A stretch of DNA of 64,000 bases from Bubalus kerabau (lineage: Eukaryota > Chordata > Mammalia > Artiodactyla > Bovidae). The notes beneath the pieces are model-generated. The model saw nothing but the letters and a program-made list of their open reading frames with translations, was not told where the DNA came from and ran no database searches. The position numbers and the translations under genes are program-made. Below, piece by piece: positions 21,671 through 34,259 of the stretch. The stretch's first letter is position 1. Each line of letters begins with the position of its first letter. The DNA lies in NCBI RefSeq assembly GCF_029407905.1, contig NC_073633.1, positions 30,828,501-30,892,500 of the forward strand. The letters run 5' to 3'.

Positions 21671-21758
21671 TATTGAGTTGTTCAGAAAGTTCATTTCATT
21701 CATTTTTTCCATAAGATGTTACAGAAAATCTCTAACTAATTTTTTGGCCAACCCAATA
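21671..21758. mobile_element. Mariner-type MITE
   Basis: An 88-bp element between TA dinucleotides. Its right end reads TTTTTTGGCCAACCCAATA, the mariner-type terminal inverted repeat. Its left end, TATTGAGTTGTTCAGAAAGT, is a degraded complement of it. No transposase is encoded. Confidence 0.78.
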
Positions 21759-21788
21759 TATATATTTCCCTTTTGCAGGCTGTCAGCT

Positions 21789-21830
21789 GCCACGACTGAA
21801 GTGACTTAGCAGCAGCAGCAGCAGCAGCTG
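21789..21830 (+). mobile_element. Bov-tA 3'-end fragment with (CAG)n
   Basis: Only the last bases (CACGACTGAAGTGACTTAG) and the CAG repeat tail of a Bov-tA2 remain. Confidence 0.75.
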
Positions 21831-22840
21831 AACCTTTCCCATTGGGATGGTTGGATTGCCATGTGATTGTTCGTTACCTGTTGCAGACCCAAGCCTCTGG
21901 GCTTTTTGTGTGAGAGGGTAGGGATGGCAGCAGGAGCCAAGGGTTGGCAGGAATATTTCATGCCAACCAAGTGACTGACCATGGACTTCGAAAGCTCTGA
22001 ATCTAGTTAAGTTGCAAACATGCTTTCCTCAAGTAGGTACTGACCATGCAACTGGCCAGTCCCACTCAGGGAGGTCTGAGGAAAGGGTTCCTTTAATTGT
22101 GTATTTGATCCTAGTTATTCATCACAAGTCTTCCCAGTCTCAGGGCTGTTTTATCCATTAAGCACTAAAAGCCCAGTGCCTAGGGTCTGGGAGGTTTTCA
22201 AGGGCCTACAATATTTGAGACTAGGAAAAAAATATATTGGCTCCAATATAGGAAAAGTCAACTATAAAATCAAATTTAAAATATTTACTTACCTGCTACC
22301 ACAGTAACATAAAGTTGATTTCACTTATTTTGGAATTTGGCACCCATAAGAAGTCTATTACTTTGGAAAACAGTCTTAGGTTAGATTTTTTTTTTTTTCC
22401 GTCCTTTTACTGGAATTCTCAATACCATGATTGGAGAAGGAGAAGTGCCAATCCCAAGTTACTTGGAGTCAAATAATTTCAGAAGTAAAACTTTAAAAAT
22501 CATTTCAGATACGTTTCTGCAAGAATGATATTGAATGAGGAACATACATTTTATATATTCAATGTGGTATGACGAAATGTTGAAATGCCTAGTGTGGTAT
22601 GGGGGTATTAAACAGAGCCCTTGACATTCTTGAGCTAGTTTCCTTGGGTGTATCATTTACCGCTTTCCTAAAGGCAGCCTGGATGATACGCACTACATTG
22701 CTTTAGAGTCGGGTCAGCGCAGGGCTGTGCTGCAGCAACAGGAGGAAAGTGTACGCTAACCACCGTTCAGTGAAGACATAGCACGTGCTTGGCACAGTGC
22801 TAGGTATTCTGTGAAGGATTACAGCTATCGTTTAAAAGTG
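21831..22840. other. Intergenic, no gene seen
   Basis: No supported exon; a T-run at about 22387-22398 and AT-rich DNA. Confidence 0.5.
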
Positions 22841-22845
22841 CTTGG

Positions 22846-22970
22846 GGACTTCCCTGGTGGTCCAGTGGTTGAGACTCTGTACTTCCACTGCAGGTGGTCT
22901 GATCCCTGGTTGGGGAACTAAGATTCTGCATGCTGCAGCGTATGGCCAAAAAAAATTTTTTTTTTAAATG
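22846..22970 (+). mobile_element. CHR-2-type SINE inserted in a MIR-like element
   Basis: Starts GGGGACTTCCCTGGTGGTCC, contains TGATCCCTGGTTGGGGAACT, and ends in an A/T run. The flanks (GCTTGGCACAGTGCTAGGTA before; CTCACTGTGTGCCAAGGCCT and AAAGGAGACTGAGGCTTGGA after) look like MIR sequence. Confidence 0.87.
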
Positions 22971-23240
22971 CTCACTGTGTGCCAAGGCCTTGTGCTTTAC
23001 GTACAATTCAATTTGCAAAAGAATATTATGTGTTCCATGTTATTTTTTCCATTTTATAGAAAAGGAGACTGAGGCTTGGAGAGGCTAAGTTCACAGATGT
23101 GTTAAGCGGCAGTTAGGACAGAAAAGGAGGGAGGGCTGGCTCGAGTGTTGTGTTGTTCCCTCCTCACCACACTGCTTTTTAAATTTTATAAATGTGCTTT
23201 TCGAATCTATTGTTTCCTTATTTTATTATTTCCTGCATTT

Positions 23241-23413
23241 CCTGGTACCACTCATTTGGATGCTCAGTCAGGTACTACCTTGTTCTATTATTTGACTCTT
23301 ACATGTATATTCAGTCTTCCCAACTGGATGATGAACTTGAGGGACAGGAATCAGGTCCTTTCATGCTTCTCAGTCTCCACAGAGCTGGGCATGTGGCTAG
23401 CTCAGAGGGATAC
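23241..23413 (+). repeat. Local duplication, copy 1 (LINE2-like)
   Basis: A 173-bp block starting CCTGGTACCACTCATTTGGA and ending CTCAGAGGGATAC recurs at 23909-24073 at roughly 85% identity by eye. Its layout resembles a LINE2 3' end. Confidence 0.85.
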
Positions 23414-23431
23414 TTATTTCCTCATTTTATT

Positions 23432-23652
23432 TTTTGTTGCATTGAGTCTTCATTGCTGCGCACGGGCTTCTCATTGCAGTGCTTCTGTCGTTGCAGAGCA
23501 CAGGCTCCAGGCCCACGGGCTTCAGTAGTTGCAGCCCTTGTGGCATGCGGACTTCGTTTCTCTGTGGCATGTGGGATCTTCCTGGACCAGGTATGGAACC
23601 CTTGTCCCCTGCATTGGCAGGCAGATTCCTGGCCCAGTGTGGGAAGTCCCCA
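23432..23652 (-). mobile_element. CHR-type SINE between the duplicated blocks
   Basis: Reverse copy: TTGTTGCATTGAGTCTTCAT and GGCATGTGGGATCTTCCTGG, then GGCAGATTCCTGGCCCAGTG and GGGAAGTCCCC. Confidence 0.83.
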
Positions 23653-23908
23653 CACTGGTTTCTGAGAGTTACCTTATGGGCTGACAGTTACAGTGTGACT
23701 AATAGATTGGGCTTCTTTTCATCTCTTGGACGTGTTCTGTTTTCTTCAACTTTATTTCTGCTTTTTTTTTCTCTTCCCTGAAAGTTCTCCCTCAACTCTT
23801 ATCCATCCTTAAGCGCTCAGCTTGGTCCCCCGAGCTTGTGCTTGAACCTTCCTGTACAACTCTACCTGGGGTGACTCTTTTCTGAATATACCTCCTTCAG
23901 CATTAACT

Positions 23909-24073
23909 CCTGGTACCACTCACTTGGATGCTCACTCAGGTACTACCTTGTTCTATTATCTGACTCTGATGTGTGTATCCAGGCTTCCCAACTAAATGGT
24001 GAACTTATGGGTAGAAATCAGCTCCTTTCATGCTTCTCAATCTCCATAAAGCCGGGATAGCTCAGAGGGATAC
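23909..24073 (+). repeat. Local duplication, copy 2 (LINE2-like)
   Basis: Second copy of the block at 23241-23413, 8 bp shorter through small gaps. It continues into an AGTAACTGTGTGTTGAACTG end typical of LINE2 tails. Confidence 0.85.
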
Positions 24074-24375
24074 TCAGTAACTGTGTGTTGAACTGAATCG
24101 CCACTCTTGTCCTCTTAGTCTCCTCATCATTTGTAGCCTAAAGAGTTTCAGTTGAGTAATTTCTAAAAAGTATAATAATTTCTAAATATTTTCTAAAAAG
24201 AAAAATTTTTAAAAGACTCTGTGAAACAAGAGGAAGCATCAAAGTGCTAGTGGCAAGACTAGAATGTGAAAAGAGATCCTGCAGGAAGACCCCAAAGGTA
24301 GCTCCAAGATGGCGAGTGGAGAATAAGCACTGATCCTGTAGAGACCAGTTTTTTCAGGATAGCCTAGGAGGTGTG

Positions 24376-24604
24376 AAGAACTGACTCATTTGAAAAGACC
24401 CTCATGCTGGGAATGATTGAAGGTGGGAGGAGAAGGGGACAACAAAGGATAAGATGGTTGGATGGCATCACCGACTCAATGGACATGAGTTTGAGTAAGC
24501 TCCGGGAGTTGGGAGTTGGTGATGGACAGGGAGGCTTGGCATACTGCAGTCCATGTGGTCACAAAGAGTTGGACATGACTGAGTGACTGAACTAAACTGA
24601 ACTG
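24376..24604 (+). mobile_element. BovB 3'-end fragment with TSD
   Basis: Contains GGATGGCATCACCGACTCAA and ends in CTGAACTAAACTGAACTG-like repeats. The 10-bp direct repeat AGGAGGTGTG flanks it (24366-24375, 24605-24614), so it is an independent 5'-truncated insertion. Confidence 0.92.
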
Positions 24605-24614
24605 AGGAGGTGTG

Positions 24615-25326
24615 GGTGAGGGGGCCAGAAAAGTCTATCTGGGTTGCTGGCCTGAGGTAGTCTTTGAGCTACAAATGCCACCTTCAGTATGGTTGTCAGG
24701 CTTTACCCTGGAGGCAGGGGGAAGCCTCTTCAGGAAGAAGGGGGTTCTGGAAGAGCAGGACTGGTGTAGGAGCAGCCGGGACCACTACAAATGGCCGCAA
24801 GTGGCTAAGTGGAAAGTGGGCTGTATGTACATTTTCTGGTCCTCTGCTTGGATCTTGTGTGAGATTGCCCAGGACTGATTCCTGGCACCTCAGTAGAGGG
24901 CCTTGGTGGTATCTATTCATAGAGGTCTCTGAGGACAGGTTCAGCTTGAGTAACCAGCGGGAAGCTTCCCTTGCTTGGCTAAGTTACTCCTGACTATGCG
25001 TGAGGGGAGCTATTGCTGACCATGTTTTCCATAGGTGCTAAAGATGAGGCAGGCTGGGGTGCAGATGCCTTGAGGTAAAATTCACCAAGAGGCAAGCTGA
25101 ATTGAAGGTATAACTTTAACTTCAGGAGGCAGGTGGTTGCTGATAGTGTTCAGGTTCTCTGGGCACAGTATGGAAGACTCTCAGCTAACTTTCTGCCAAA
25201 CAGCTCACATATCCCTGAGTACCACGTGGGGTCAAGACAGGTGAGTGGAAGCCGCACTTACTCCTAATGACGGAAGTCCTGACCGTGGATGCCCTGCAGA
25301 TGGATGCCCTGATGCCCCACAGCTCT
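24615..25326. other. Intergenic, no gene seen
   Basis: Unique-looking DNA without a supported exon. Confidence 0.5.
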
Positions 25327-25339
25327 GCTGTGAAACACT

Positions 25340-25608
25340 GCTGCTGCCGCTAAGTCGCTTCAGTTGTGTCCGACTCTGTGCGACCCCATAGACGGCAGCC
25401 CACCAGTCTCCCCCGTCCCTGGGATTCTCCAGGCAAGAACACTGGAGTGGGTTGCCATTTCCTTCTCCAATGCATGAAAGTGAAAAATGAAAGTAAAGTC
25501 GCTCAGTCGTGTCCGACTCTTAGTGACCCCATGGCAGCCTACCAGGCTCCTCCGTCCATGGGATTTTTCAAGCAAGAGTACTGGAGTGCGGTGCCATTGC
25601 CTTCTCCG
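25340..25608 (-). mobile_element. Bov-tA2 dimer with 13-bp TSD
   Basis: Two reverse-oriented Bov-tA modules behind a (CTG)n-like end. The perfect target-site duplication GCTGTGAAACACT lies at 25327-25339 and 25609-25621. Confidence 0.94.
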
Positions 25609-25621
25609 GCTGTGAAACACT

Positions 25622-28600
25622 ATTGCACTTCTAATTCAGAAAGGAGACTGAGATTGTGAATATTCAGCTCCTCAATTACTTTGTAAATATATATAAAGAT
25701 ATCCTCAGGAGAGAGGGAAGAGGGAGAAAAGAGAAAAAGGCAAATAGAATGAAAGTCCAGGAAGCTGGGTAGATGCAAGCTCAGGCTGGAAAAACCCAGA
25801 GGGAAGCTAGAAGGATGAGCAGCCCGAAGGGCAGTGCCCTGCTCCAGGGTATCTCTGAAGGACCATAGGGCTACCTCGCCCCTGATTCTCTGAATGTCCT
25901 CCTTGCTCTGCTTGCTGGGACTCATGGACTTGGCACTGAGTCTACAGCCAGGCTAGATAGAGGAGCTGGGTTGGTCTCAGGCGGAGGCAGAAGCTTGCCA
26001 GAAACTTTGACAAGGAATCTCTCCAAGAAGGATTCTCTTCCAAGAGAACTGGAGGGGAAGACCCATGGCCATAAGATGTCCTGGATTCTGCTTTCTAAAC
26101 TTTGAGCCTCCAAGTGCTATCACAGGAAATCTCTGTTCCCAGTGGCTGACCCTTTCTCACCAGCTCCATTTTTCTTTACTGTGAAGCTCTTTGGGGCCTT
26201 CTCAGGGCGTCCAGTCCGCCATGATCCTGCTTCAGCGGGTGGACTGCCTCCCTTTGTTCCTTTCTATTGGATCTGTCCTCAAGCAGGAGAGGATGTGGTC
26301 TTCAGTCCAACAAGCCTGGGGGTCTGTTTCTCCCCTTGCATGTGTTTTGTGGCTTTTGACTTACTTCAAGCCTGTGTTCAGTATTCAGACCTCCCAGCGG
26401 TGATGATAACAACGATAAAAACAGTCAGAGTGAACACTTACTGAGGGAGTCTAGGTCCCAGCTTCAAGTGCTCCACATTTATTTTCTCATTTTTAGGTGT
26501 GAAGAACCTTCCTACTGCTCTGGCTCTGTGGTTATCATATCTTCCTCATCCAGTTGTTATTTTTTCCCTGATAAGCCTTTTGTTTTTCATTCTCATATGA
26601 TTCACACATAAAGAAATTTCTAAAAATTGTAAGCCTTGAGGGGAAGAATGCAAAGCAAATCAGAACCAAAATGATTCCCTTTTAAAGTATGAATAAACAT
26701 TGATAAATGATATTTGGGCTATATTTAAAAATTTTTAAAGTTAAATTTTTAGAGAATGAGTGAAAGGTGGGCATTCACTCCCTATTGCTCAAAAAAGTTC
26801 TGAATTTTGGCTTGTAGTTTTAAAATAGCAGCACAAATTGTTTTTTTCAATTCTATTTACAAAATTAAGGGAGAAAGGGCATAAATTAATAATACTCTAA
26901 ATAATACAGGACTACATTATGCAGTTAAAGAACAAGCCAAAATGAAACAGTTCTTTAAGAGAAATATTGGTCAGAGGCACAGTCCACAGAGAGCAAATTA
27001 AAGAAAACCTCATTAAGGCGAGTGTATTCCTAGTCTAGGTTGAATGCAGATATGCACAAAGTGCACGCAAAGCCATGAGATAAATGTCTTCTTTCCCAGT
27101 TTTACCAAAACTATTTTGGAGGGGAAAGGAAGTAATTTGAAGCATTGTTTTTTACACAAAATAAAACTATGATAGGGTTTATTAAAACATTGAAGTCAAT
27201 TATTTAAAAAATAATTTTCAAATGTTTCTGCTTTGACATAATTTCAAATTTATATATGTTTTAGGAATAGTACACCGAGCTCCCCTATGTACTTCACCCA
27301 AATTTCCTAATTTTTATTAACATTTCTGAACTATTTGGGACTAAGTTACAGACCAAATGCTCCATTGCCCCTTCATACCAAAACGAACATTTCCTAATTA
27401 CAAGTATGCCTGCCTACATAACCACAGCATAGGCATCAAAACCAGGAAATCAACATTGATTCTTTATTATCACAAATTAAATTCTAAGATATAAAACATC
27501 TATGCATGTGGCTATTTTATAAATATCAATTAAGTGAAAGAAAAAGGCTTTAGAGAAAGCTCATGCCTGCTGGATATGACTTAGTGTTTAATTCTCCTCT
27601 GCCGTTACTAGCACTTCAGGGAAAAGTCTGAGAAACATTGCTCTGGGGGCTCTAGTTGGCCATGAAAACCCAGCCCTGGATGTGTCAACCTTGAGGGTAG
27701 AGAATGATAACCCTTACCAAAGATAAAATATTTTGGATGTTTCAGGCCCATCTGTAGATCACCCAAAGGGATCTCTGCAATGTTTTCACCTTGGCCCCAA
27801 ATAGCAGATGGAGAGTAAAGACCTTTGTTCTTGCTGTGTGCCCTTATTTATGTCTCCAACAGGCATGGCCCAGGGATATGCTTGACGAGTTTACCATCAA
27901 ATTCTTGGGTGCTATTTTGTTTTTTCCATCTCACTGATACAATGTAAGCATTCAGGTGAAGGGGATGTAGTCCACAGGTGAGCAGCAGAAAGGTAAACAC
28001 CTCAGGATCATGGACACTGAACACTCTGTTTTGGATGAACATGCTTTTGTCTCAGTCTGGGAACCTGCCCGTTTGCTGATTGATTTGCCAGTCATGTATC
28101 ATGAGTTTGACCTTGGAAGATGTCTGAGATCCATTTGGGAGCCTTAACTGGAATAACACTTTGGAAATGTCATTGGACTGGTTCAAGAAACATGGGTTCT
28201 TACTTAAACTAATCACAGGGTCTTAGGTTCCCTGGGTCTCATTTTTCTCATTTGCAAAATAGGGAGGGCGGTACTAGATGATCTCTGAGGTCACTGGATA
28301 CAACATTTTATGACATTGTTTTATGAATATCGACTGAAAGAGCCTAAAGCTATGCGGATGTGAATGCCATGGCCCAGCAGGAATTTGTACTGATTCATAC
28401 CAGGTCAGTTTGTTTGCTAGTTTATTTATTTATAATGAAAATATGGTTGGTTTACAATGTTGTATTAGTTTCAGGTGTACAGTTTATGTTTTAAATGTGT
28501 TACTTCAATTAAGTTTCCAGGTGAAGATCATAGAAAATAACAATGCTGATATTTTCCCATTGTAAACAATCCATCAGAAAGCAGTGGACCACCCTTGGTG

Positions 28601-30566
28601 GTAGTTTTGTGTAATGGAAGACAGACTAGCAAATGAAACTGAATCAGAGGGTGGGAAAAATACAAGACATCTTCCATGATGGAATGAAGGCACAGTAACC
28701 TTACCTAAGGACTAGTTTAAATGACTCAGGAAGGGAAACGGAAATGTAACTAGGAACTTCTCTCCATCAACTGCTGTGATAATTGAACCCTTTGGAGAGG
28801 AGCTGTAAGGAGGACACTCTCAAAAGTGAGTGACCTTAATTCCTCTGCCTTGTTTTCACATCTTTGGATTCATGGATGGTAGAGATGAGAAAAACCCATT
28901 GCATAGTCTTAATAGAAATGTTCAATAGCTTTCTGTCCCCTCTAATTGAAAACATTGCTCCCACTTCACTCCAGAGAGAGCAGAGAAATTAATGCATATT
29001 GTCCTTTGTGTCTAATCTTGAACCTTACCTTATCTCCTCTTTGCTAGGAATTGTTTTGGACAAGAGGAGGCTGAGGAGGAGCTCCGCCTTCTTTGTTTAA
29101 GTCCTTTGTTCTTCTGTTACGGAAGTCGGGCCTGCTCCATCAGAGATCTGGCCACTCAACATTTGACATCAGAGTAATAAATATAAATGATTACATCTCT
29201 CAAACTTTTCCTGCACACCAGCCACTGTACTAAGTGCTTTGTGTATGTTATCACATTTAATCTGCATAATACTCTGAAGTAGATGACCTTTACACAGATG
29301 AGGAAATTCCAATTTCTCTAAGTCAAGAGGACTTTCCATCATGGGCATATTTCCATTATGGGTAGACATCTTTCCTTGCCTCTCCTCTTGTGAACTTCCT
29401 TCGAAGCCTCACTAGCAATGTTTTCTCATGTCTCTGTGGCTTCATGGATGTTCCCATGCTTACTGGCTTTGAAATCCTGCACAGGAAAACATCCTGGTAA
29501 GAGCTGTGACTGCTGTTTATCTCTCTCCAGGTGGAATAGGGGATAGAAGGAGGACTTTAGAATGAGGATCTGAAGTTTTCAAAGCTCTCTTGGAGGCCCA
29601 GTTGTGAAGTAGCACAGGAGAAATGTGGTGAAATTGGGCAAGGTTCTTGCCAAGAAGGCTCTTCCCTGAGTATTGTTATTGGTTTGTTTTCTGCTGCTGT
29701 AGCTCTAAGGTCACCCCTTAGGGCCATAGATACTATGAAGAGGGCCATCCGAATGGATGTGCAGAAAAAGTTTCCAATCTCAAGGGCACTTCCTCTTCCT
29801 ACACCATGCCCTTGAGATCAGGACCCTTCTCTCTGCTTTGACTCAGCTGGTCCTCTTCATAGTGTCTATGGGTCATTTTCCTCAGAGCATGGTGCCTTTG
29901 GAGCAACTAGAGTCACGTCAAAAATCTCCTACCTAGTCTACCTCAGATAATCTCACTCCTAGAAAGTTAGCTCACACTAGCTCCAGTTCTTGGGTTATGT
30001 TCTTTATGGGATGCCATTTTTGCTCCTTAGACAGATCCAGGGCAAAACAATTTCCTTTAAAGCCATCTACCCAAGGCTGGGCAATACCTCCCTGGACACC
30101 CTCCTCCCCTCTCCATGCTGCCACCCCCAGGAACAGAAATCTCACAACTAATCAGTCTTCTTTTCCCATTTTTCAGCCTTCAAGTAAGAATGTGTCAAGA
30201 TGCAGCCTTGGTAATTGGTGCAAACCTATTATTCATTTTGGACCTCAGCTTTGGCCTTTGAAAGTCTGAATAGCCCAATGCTTATTTCAACATAATTCCT
30301 GGCATCCCTGAACTTGGCTGTGATCAAGATCATGTGAAGGAATGGGTGACTGTCAAATCTAATCAGTTAATGCTTTAGTATGAAAACAAGTCAGGTCATT
30401 TGGGTTCATTGTTAATATCAGAATAATCTCTTTCAAATATTGATGAGCACTCTGAATGTAACTGGAAGTGAAATTTTCCTTATGAACTTTAAAGTTGAAA
30501 TTCTGTCAGTCGGTGGAAATGCAAATACATGATTATTATTTTAAGAAAAATGTAATAATTGATTGT
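25622..30566. other. Intergenic desert with old repeat fragments
   Basis: About 5 kb with no supported exon. MIR-like pieces lie at about 26410-26500 and 29185-29310 (CACTGTACTAAGTGCTTTGT core). An old L1-type stretch lies at about 27230-27480 and an L1 tail at 28415-28495. The rest is AT-rich and unassigned. Confidence 0.55.
28415..28495 (-). mobile_element. L1 3'-end fragment
   Basis: ATATGGTTGGTTTACAATGT and GTATTAGTTTCAGGTGTACA are reverse-complement L1 tail motifs. Confidence 0.75.
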
Positions 30567-30579
30567 AAAAGCTTATACT

Positions 30580-30807
30580 TGGCTTCCCCTATAGCTCAGA
30601 GGTAAAGAATGCCTGCAATGCAGGAGACGCAGGAGACGATGATTTGATCCCTGGGTAGGGATGACCCCGTGGAGAAGGCAGACAACCCACTCCAGCATTC
30701 TTGCCTGAAGAATCCTACACACAGAGGAGCCTGGCGGGCTACAGTCCAAAGGATCACAAAGAGTTGAACACAATTGAGCAACTGAGCGTGAGCTTTTGTA
30801 CAAGCAC
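30580..30807 (+). mobile_element. Bov-tA SINE with 13-bp TSD
   Basis: Head TGGCTTCCCCTATAGCTCAG, tail GAACACAATTGAGCAACTGA. The target-site duplication AAAAGCTTATACT is at 30567-30579 and 30808-30820. Confidence 0.94.
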
Positions 30808-31006
30808 AAAAGCTTATACTACATATAAAATTCATTAAGAATTTTCAGTTAAAAATAATTTATTTTTATTTACATTTTATTTTTTTATTTTCATTAGTTG
30901 GCAGTTATATAAATAGTAGAAGAGAATGGATTACCTGGATAACTTTGGAAAAAAAACTTATATACTTTTTGAGCCAAAAATATTTACAATATTTCAATAA
31001 ATAGTA

Positions 31007-34000
31007 TAGTTCAGTTCAGCCACTCAGTCGTGTCCAACTCTTTGTGATCCCATGGACTGCAGCACGCCAGGCTTTCCTGTCTATCACCAAATCCCAGAGC
31101 TTGCTCAAACTCATGTCCATTGAGTCAGTGATGCCATCCAACCATCTCATCCTGTGTCGGCCCCTTCTCCTCCCACCTTCAGTCTTTCCCAGCATCAAGG
31201 TCTTTTAAAATGAGTCAGTTCTCATCAGGCGGCCAAAGTATTGGAGTTTCAGCTTCAGAATCAGTCCATCCAATGAACATTCAGGACTGATTTCCTTTAA
31301 GATTGACTGGTTTGATCTCCTTGCACTCCAAGGGACTCTCAAGAGTCCTCTCCAACACCACAGTTCAAAAACATCAATCCTTCGGTGCTCAGCTTTCTTT
31401 GTAGTCCAACTCTCACATCCATACATGACTACTGGAAAACCATAGCTTTGACTAGATGGACCTTTGTTGGCAAAGCAGTGTCTCTGCTTTTTAATATGCT
31501 GTCTAGGTTGGTCATAGCTTTTCTTCCAAGGAGCATCTTTTAATTTCATAGATGCAGTGACCATCTACAGTGATTCTGGAGCTCCCCAAAATAAAATCTG
31601 TCACTATTCCCATTGTTTCCCCATCTATTTGCCATGAAGTGATGGGACTGGATGCCATGATCTTAGTTTTGGGGATGTTGGGTTTTAAGCCTACTTTTTC
31701 CACTCTCCTCTTTCACTTACATCAAGGGGCTCTTTAGTTCTTCATTTTATTGCATAAGGGTTGTGTCATCTGCATATCTGAGGTTATTGATATTTCTCCT
31801 GGCAATCTTGATTGCAGTTTGTGCTTCATCCAGCCTGGTATTTCACATGATGTACTCTGCATATGAGTTAAATAAGCAGGGTGACAATATACAGCCTTGA
31901 TGTACTCCTTTCCCAATTTGGAATCAGTCTGTTGTTCTATGTCCAGTTCTAACTATTGCTTCTTGACCTGCATACAGATTTGTCAGGAGGCAGGTCAGGT
32001 GGTCTGGTATTCCCATCTTTTTAAGAATTTTCCACAGTTTGTTGTGATCCACCCAGTCAAAGGCATTGGTGTAATCAATAAAGCAGAAGTAAATGTTTTT
32101 CTGGAACTCTTTTGCTTTTTTGATGATCCAGCAGATGTTGGCAGTTTGATCCCTGGTTCCTCTGGCTCTTCTAAATCCAGCTTGAACATCTGGAAGATCA
32201 CAGTTCACGAACTGTTGAAGCCTGCTTGGATAATTTTAAGCATTACTTTGCTAGCGTTTGAGATGAATGCAATTGTGAGGTAGTTTGAACATTCTTTGGC
32301 ATTGCCTTTCTTTAGCATTGAAATGAAAACTGACCTTTTCCAGTCCTGTGCCCACTGCTGAGTTTTCCAAATTTGCTGGCATACTGAGTGCAGCACTTTA
32401 ATAGCATTATCTTTTAGGATTTGAAATAGCTCAACTGGAATTCCATCACTTCCACTTGCTTTGTTTGTAGCGATGTTTCCTAAGGCCCACTTGACTTCAC
32501 ATTCCAGAATGTCTGACTGTAGGTGAGTAATCACACCATTGTGGTTATCTGGGTAGTGAAGATCTTTTTTGTATAGTTCTTCTGTGTATTCTTACCACCT
32601 CTTCTTAATATCTTCTGCTTCTGTTAGGTGCATACCATTTCTGTCCTTTATTGTGCCCATCTTTGCATGAAATGTTCCTTTTGTATCTCTAATTTTCTTG
32701 AAGTGATCTCTAGTCTTTCCTATTCTGTTTTTCTCTATTTCTTTGCATTGATCTTTGAGGAAGGCTTTCTTATCTCTCCTTGCTATTCTTTGGCACTCTG
32801 CATTCAAATGGGTATATCTTTCCTTTTCTCCTTTCTCTTTTGCTTATCTTCTATTCTCAGCTATTTGAAGGCTTCCTCAGACAACCATTTTGCCTTTTTG
32901 CATTTCTTTTTCTTGGGGATGGTCTTGATCACTGCCTCCTGTACAGTGTCATGAACCTCCATCCATAGTTCTTCAGGCACTCTATCAGATCTAATCCCTT
33001 GAATCTATTTGTCACTTCCACTGTATAATTGTAAGGGATTTGATTTAGGTCATACCTGAATGGTCTAGTGGTTTTCCCTACTTTCTTCAATTTCAGTCTG
33101 AATTTGGCAATAAGGAGTTCATGATCTGAGCCACAGTCAGCTCCCGGTCTTGTTTTTGCTGACTGTATAGAGCTTCTAGCCAACTTTGGCTGCAAAGAAT
33201 AGAATCAATCTGATTTTGGTATTGGCTACCTGGTGATGTCCATGTGTAGAGTCTTCTTTTGTGTTGTTGGAAGAGGGTATTTACTATGACCAAGTGCATT
33301 CTCTTGGCAAAATTCTGTCAGCCTTTGCCCTGCTTCATTTTGTACTCCAAGGCCAAACTTGCCTGTTACTCCAAGTAACTCTTGACTTCCTACTTTTGCA
33401 TTCCAGTCCCCTTTAATGAAAAGGGTGTTAGTTCTAGAAGGTCTTGTAGGTCTTCATAGAACCGTTTAACTTCAGCTTCTTCAGTGTTACTGGTTGGGGC
33501 ATAGACTTGGATTACTGTGATATTGAATGGTTTGCCTTGGAAATGAACAGAGATCATTCTGTCATTTTTGAGATTGCACCCAAGTACTGCATTTTGGACT
33601 CTTTTGTTGACTATGAGGGCTACTCCATTTCTTCTAAGGGATTCTTGCCCACAGTAGTAGATATAATGGTCATCTGAGTTAAATTTGCCCATTCCTGTCC
33701 ATTTTAGTTCACTGATTCCTAAAATGTTGATGTTCACTCTTGCCATCCTGTTTGACCACTTCCATTTGCCTTGATTCATGGACCTGACATTCTAGGTTCC
33801 TATGTAATATTGCTCTTTACAGCATTGGACTTTACTTCCATCACCAGTCACATCCACAACTGGGCGTTGTTTTTGCTTTGGCTCTGTCTCTCATTCTTTC
33901 TGGAGTTATTTCTCCACTCTTCTCCAGTAGCATGTTGGGCACCCACTGACCTGGGGATGATGGCGACCTCCTTCAAAAGGTCCTGTGCATGCACTGCCAC

Positions 34001-34250
34001 GCTCAGTGCCCCTGCCCCTGCAGCAGCCATGGCCGACCCATGCTGCCGTCGGAGACTCCTGGACACTCACAGGCAAGTCTGAGTCAGCCTCTTGTGGGGT
34101 CACTGCTCCTTTCTCCTGGGTCCTGGTGCACACAGAGTTTTGTTTGTGCCCTCCAAGAGTCTGTTTCTCCAGTCCTGTGTAAGTTCTGGTGGCTCTATGG
34201 GGTCAATGATGACCTCCTCCAAGAGAGCTTATGCTGTACCCAGATGTGGG
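31007..34250 (-). mobile_element. Near full-length BovB (RTE) retrotransposon
   Basis: A 3.24-kb non-LTR retrotransposon on the minus strand. Reading from 34250 down come a 5' region with a CTCCAAGAGAGC-like start, an endonuclease-like part (about 33780-32930, with ISELKWTGMGKFNSDDHYIY), a middle linker, and a reverse-transcriptase part (about 32534-31200, with CFIDYTNAFDWVDHNKLW). It ends in the BovB 3' end (GACACGACTGAGTGGCTGAA-like). The frame is broken into many short pieces by stops and shifts, so it is not autonomous. A 9-bp direct repeat TAAATAGTA lies on both sides (30998-31006 and 34251-34259), which fits a complete insertion. It is the longest mobile element in the window. Confidence 0.93.
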
Positions 34251-34259
34251 TAAATAGTA

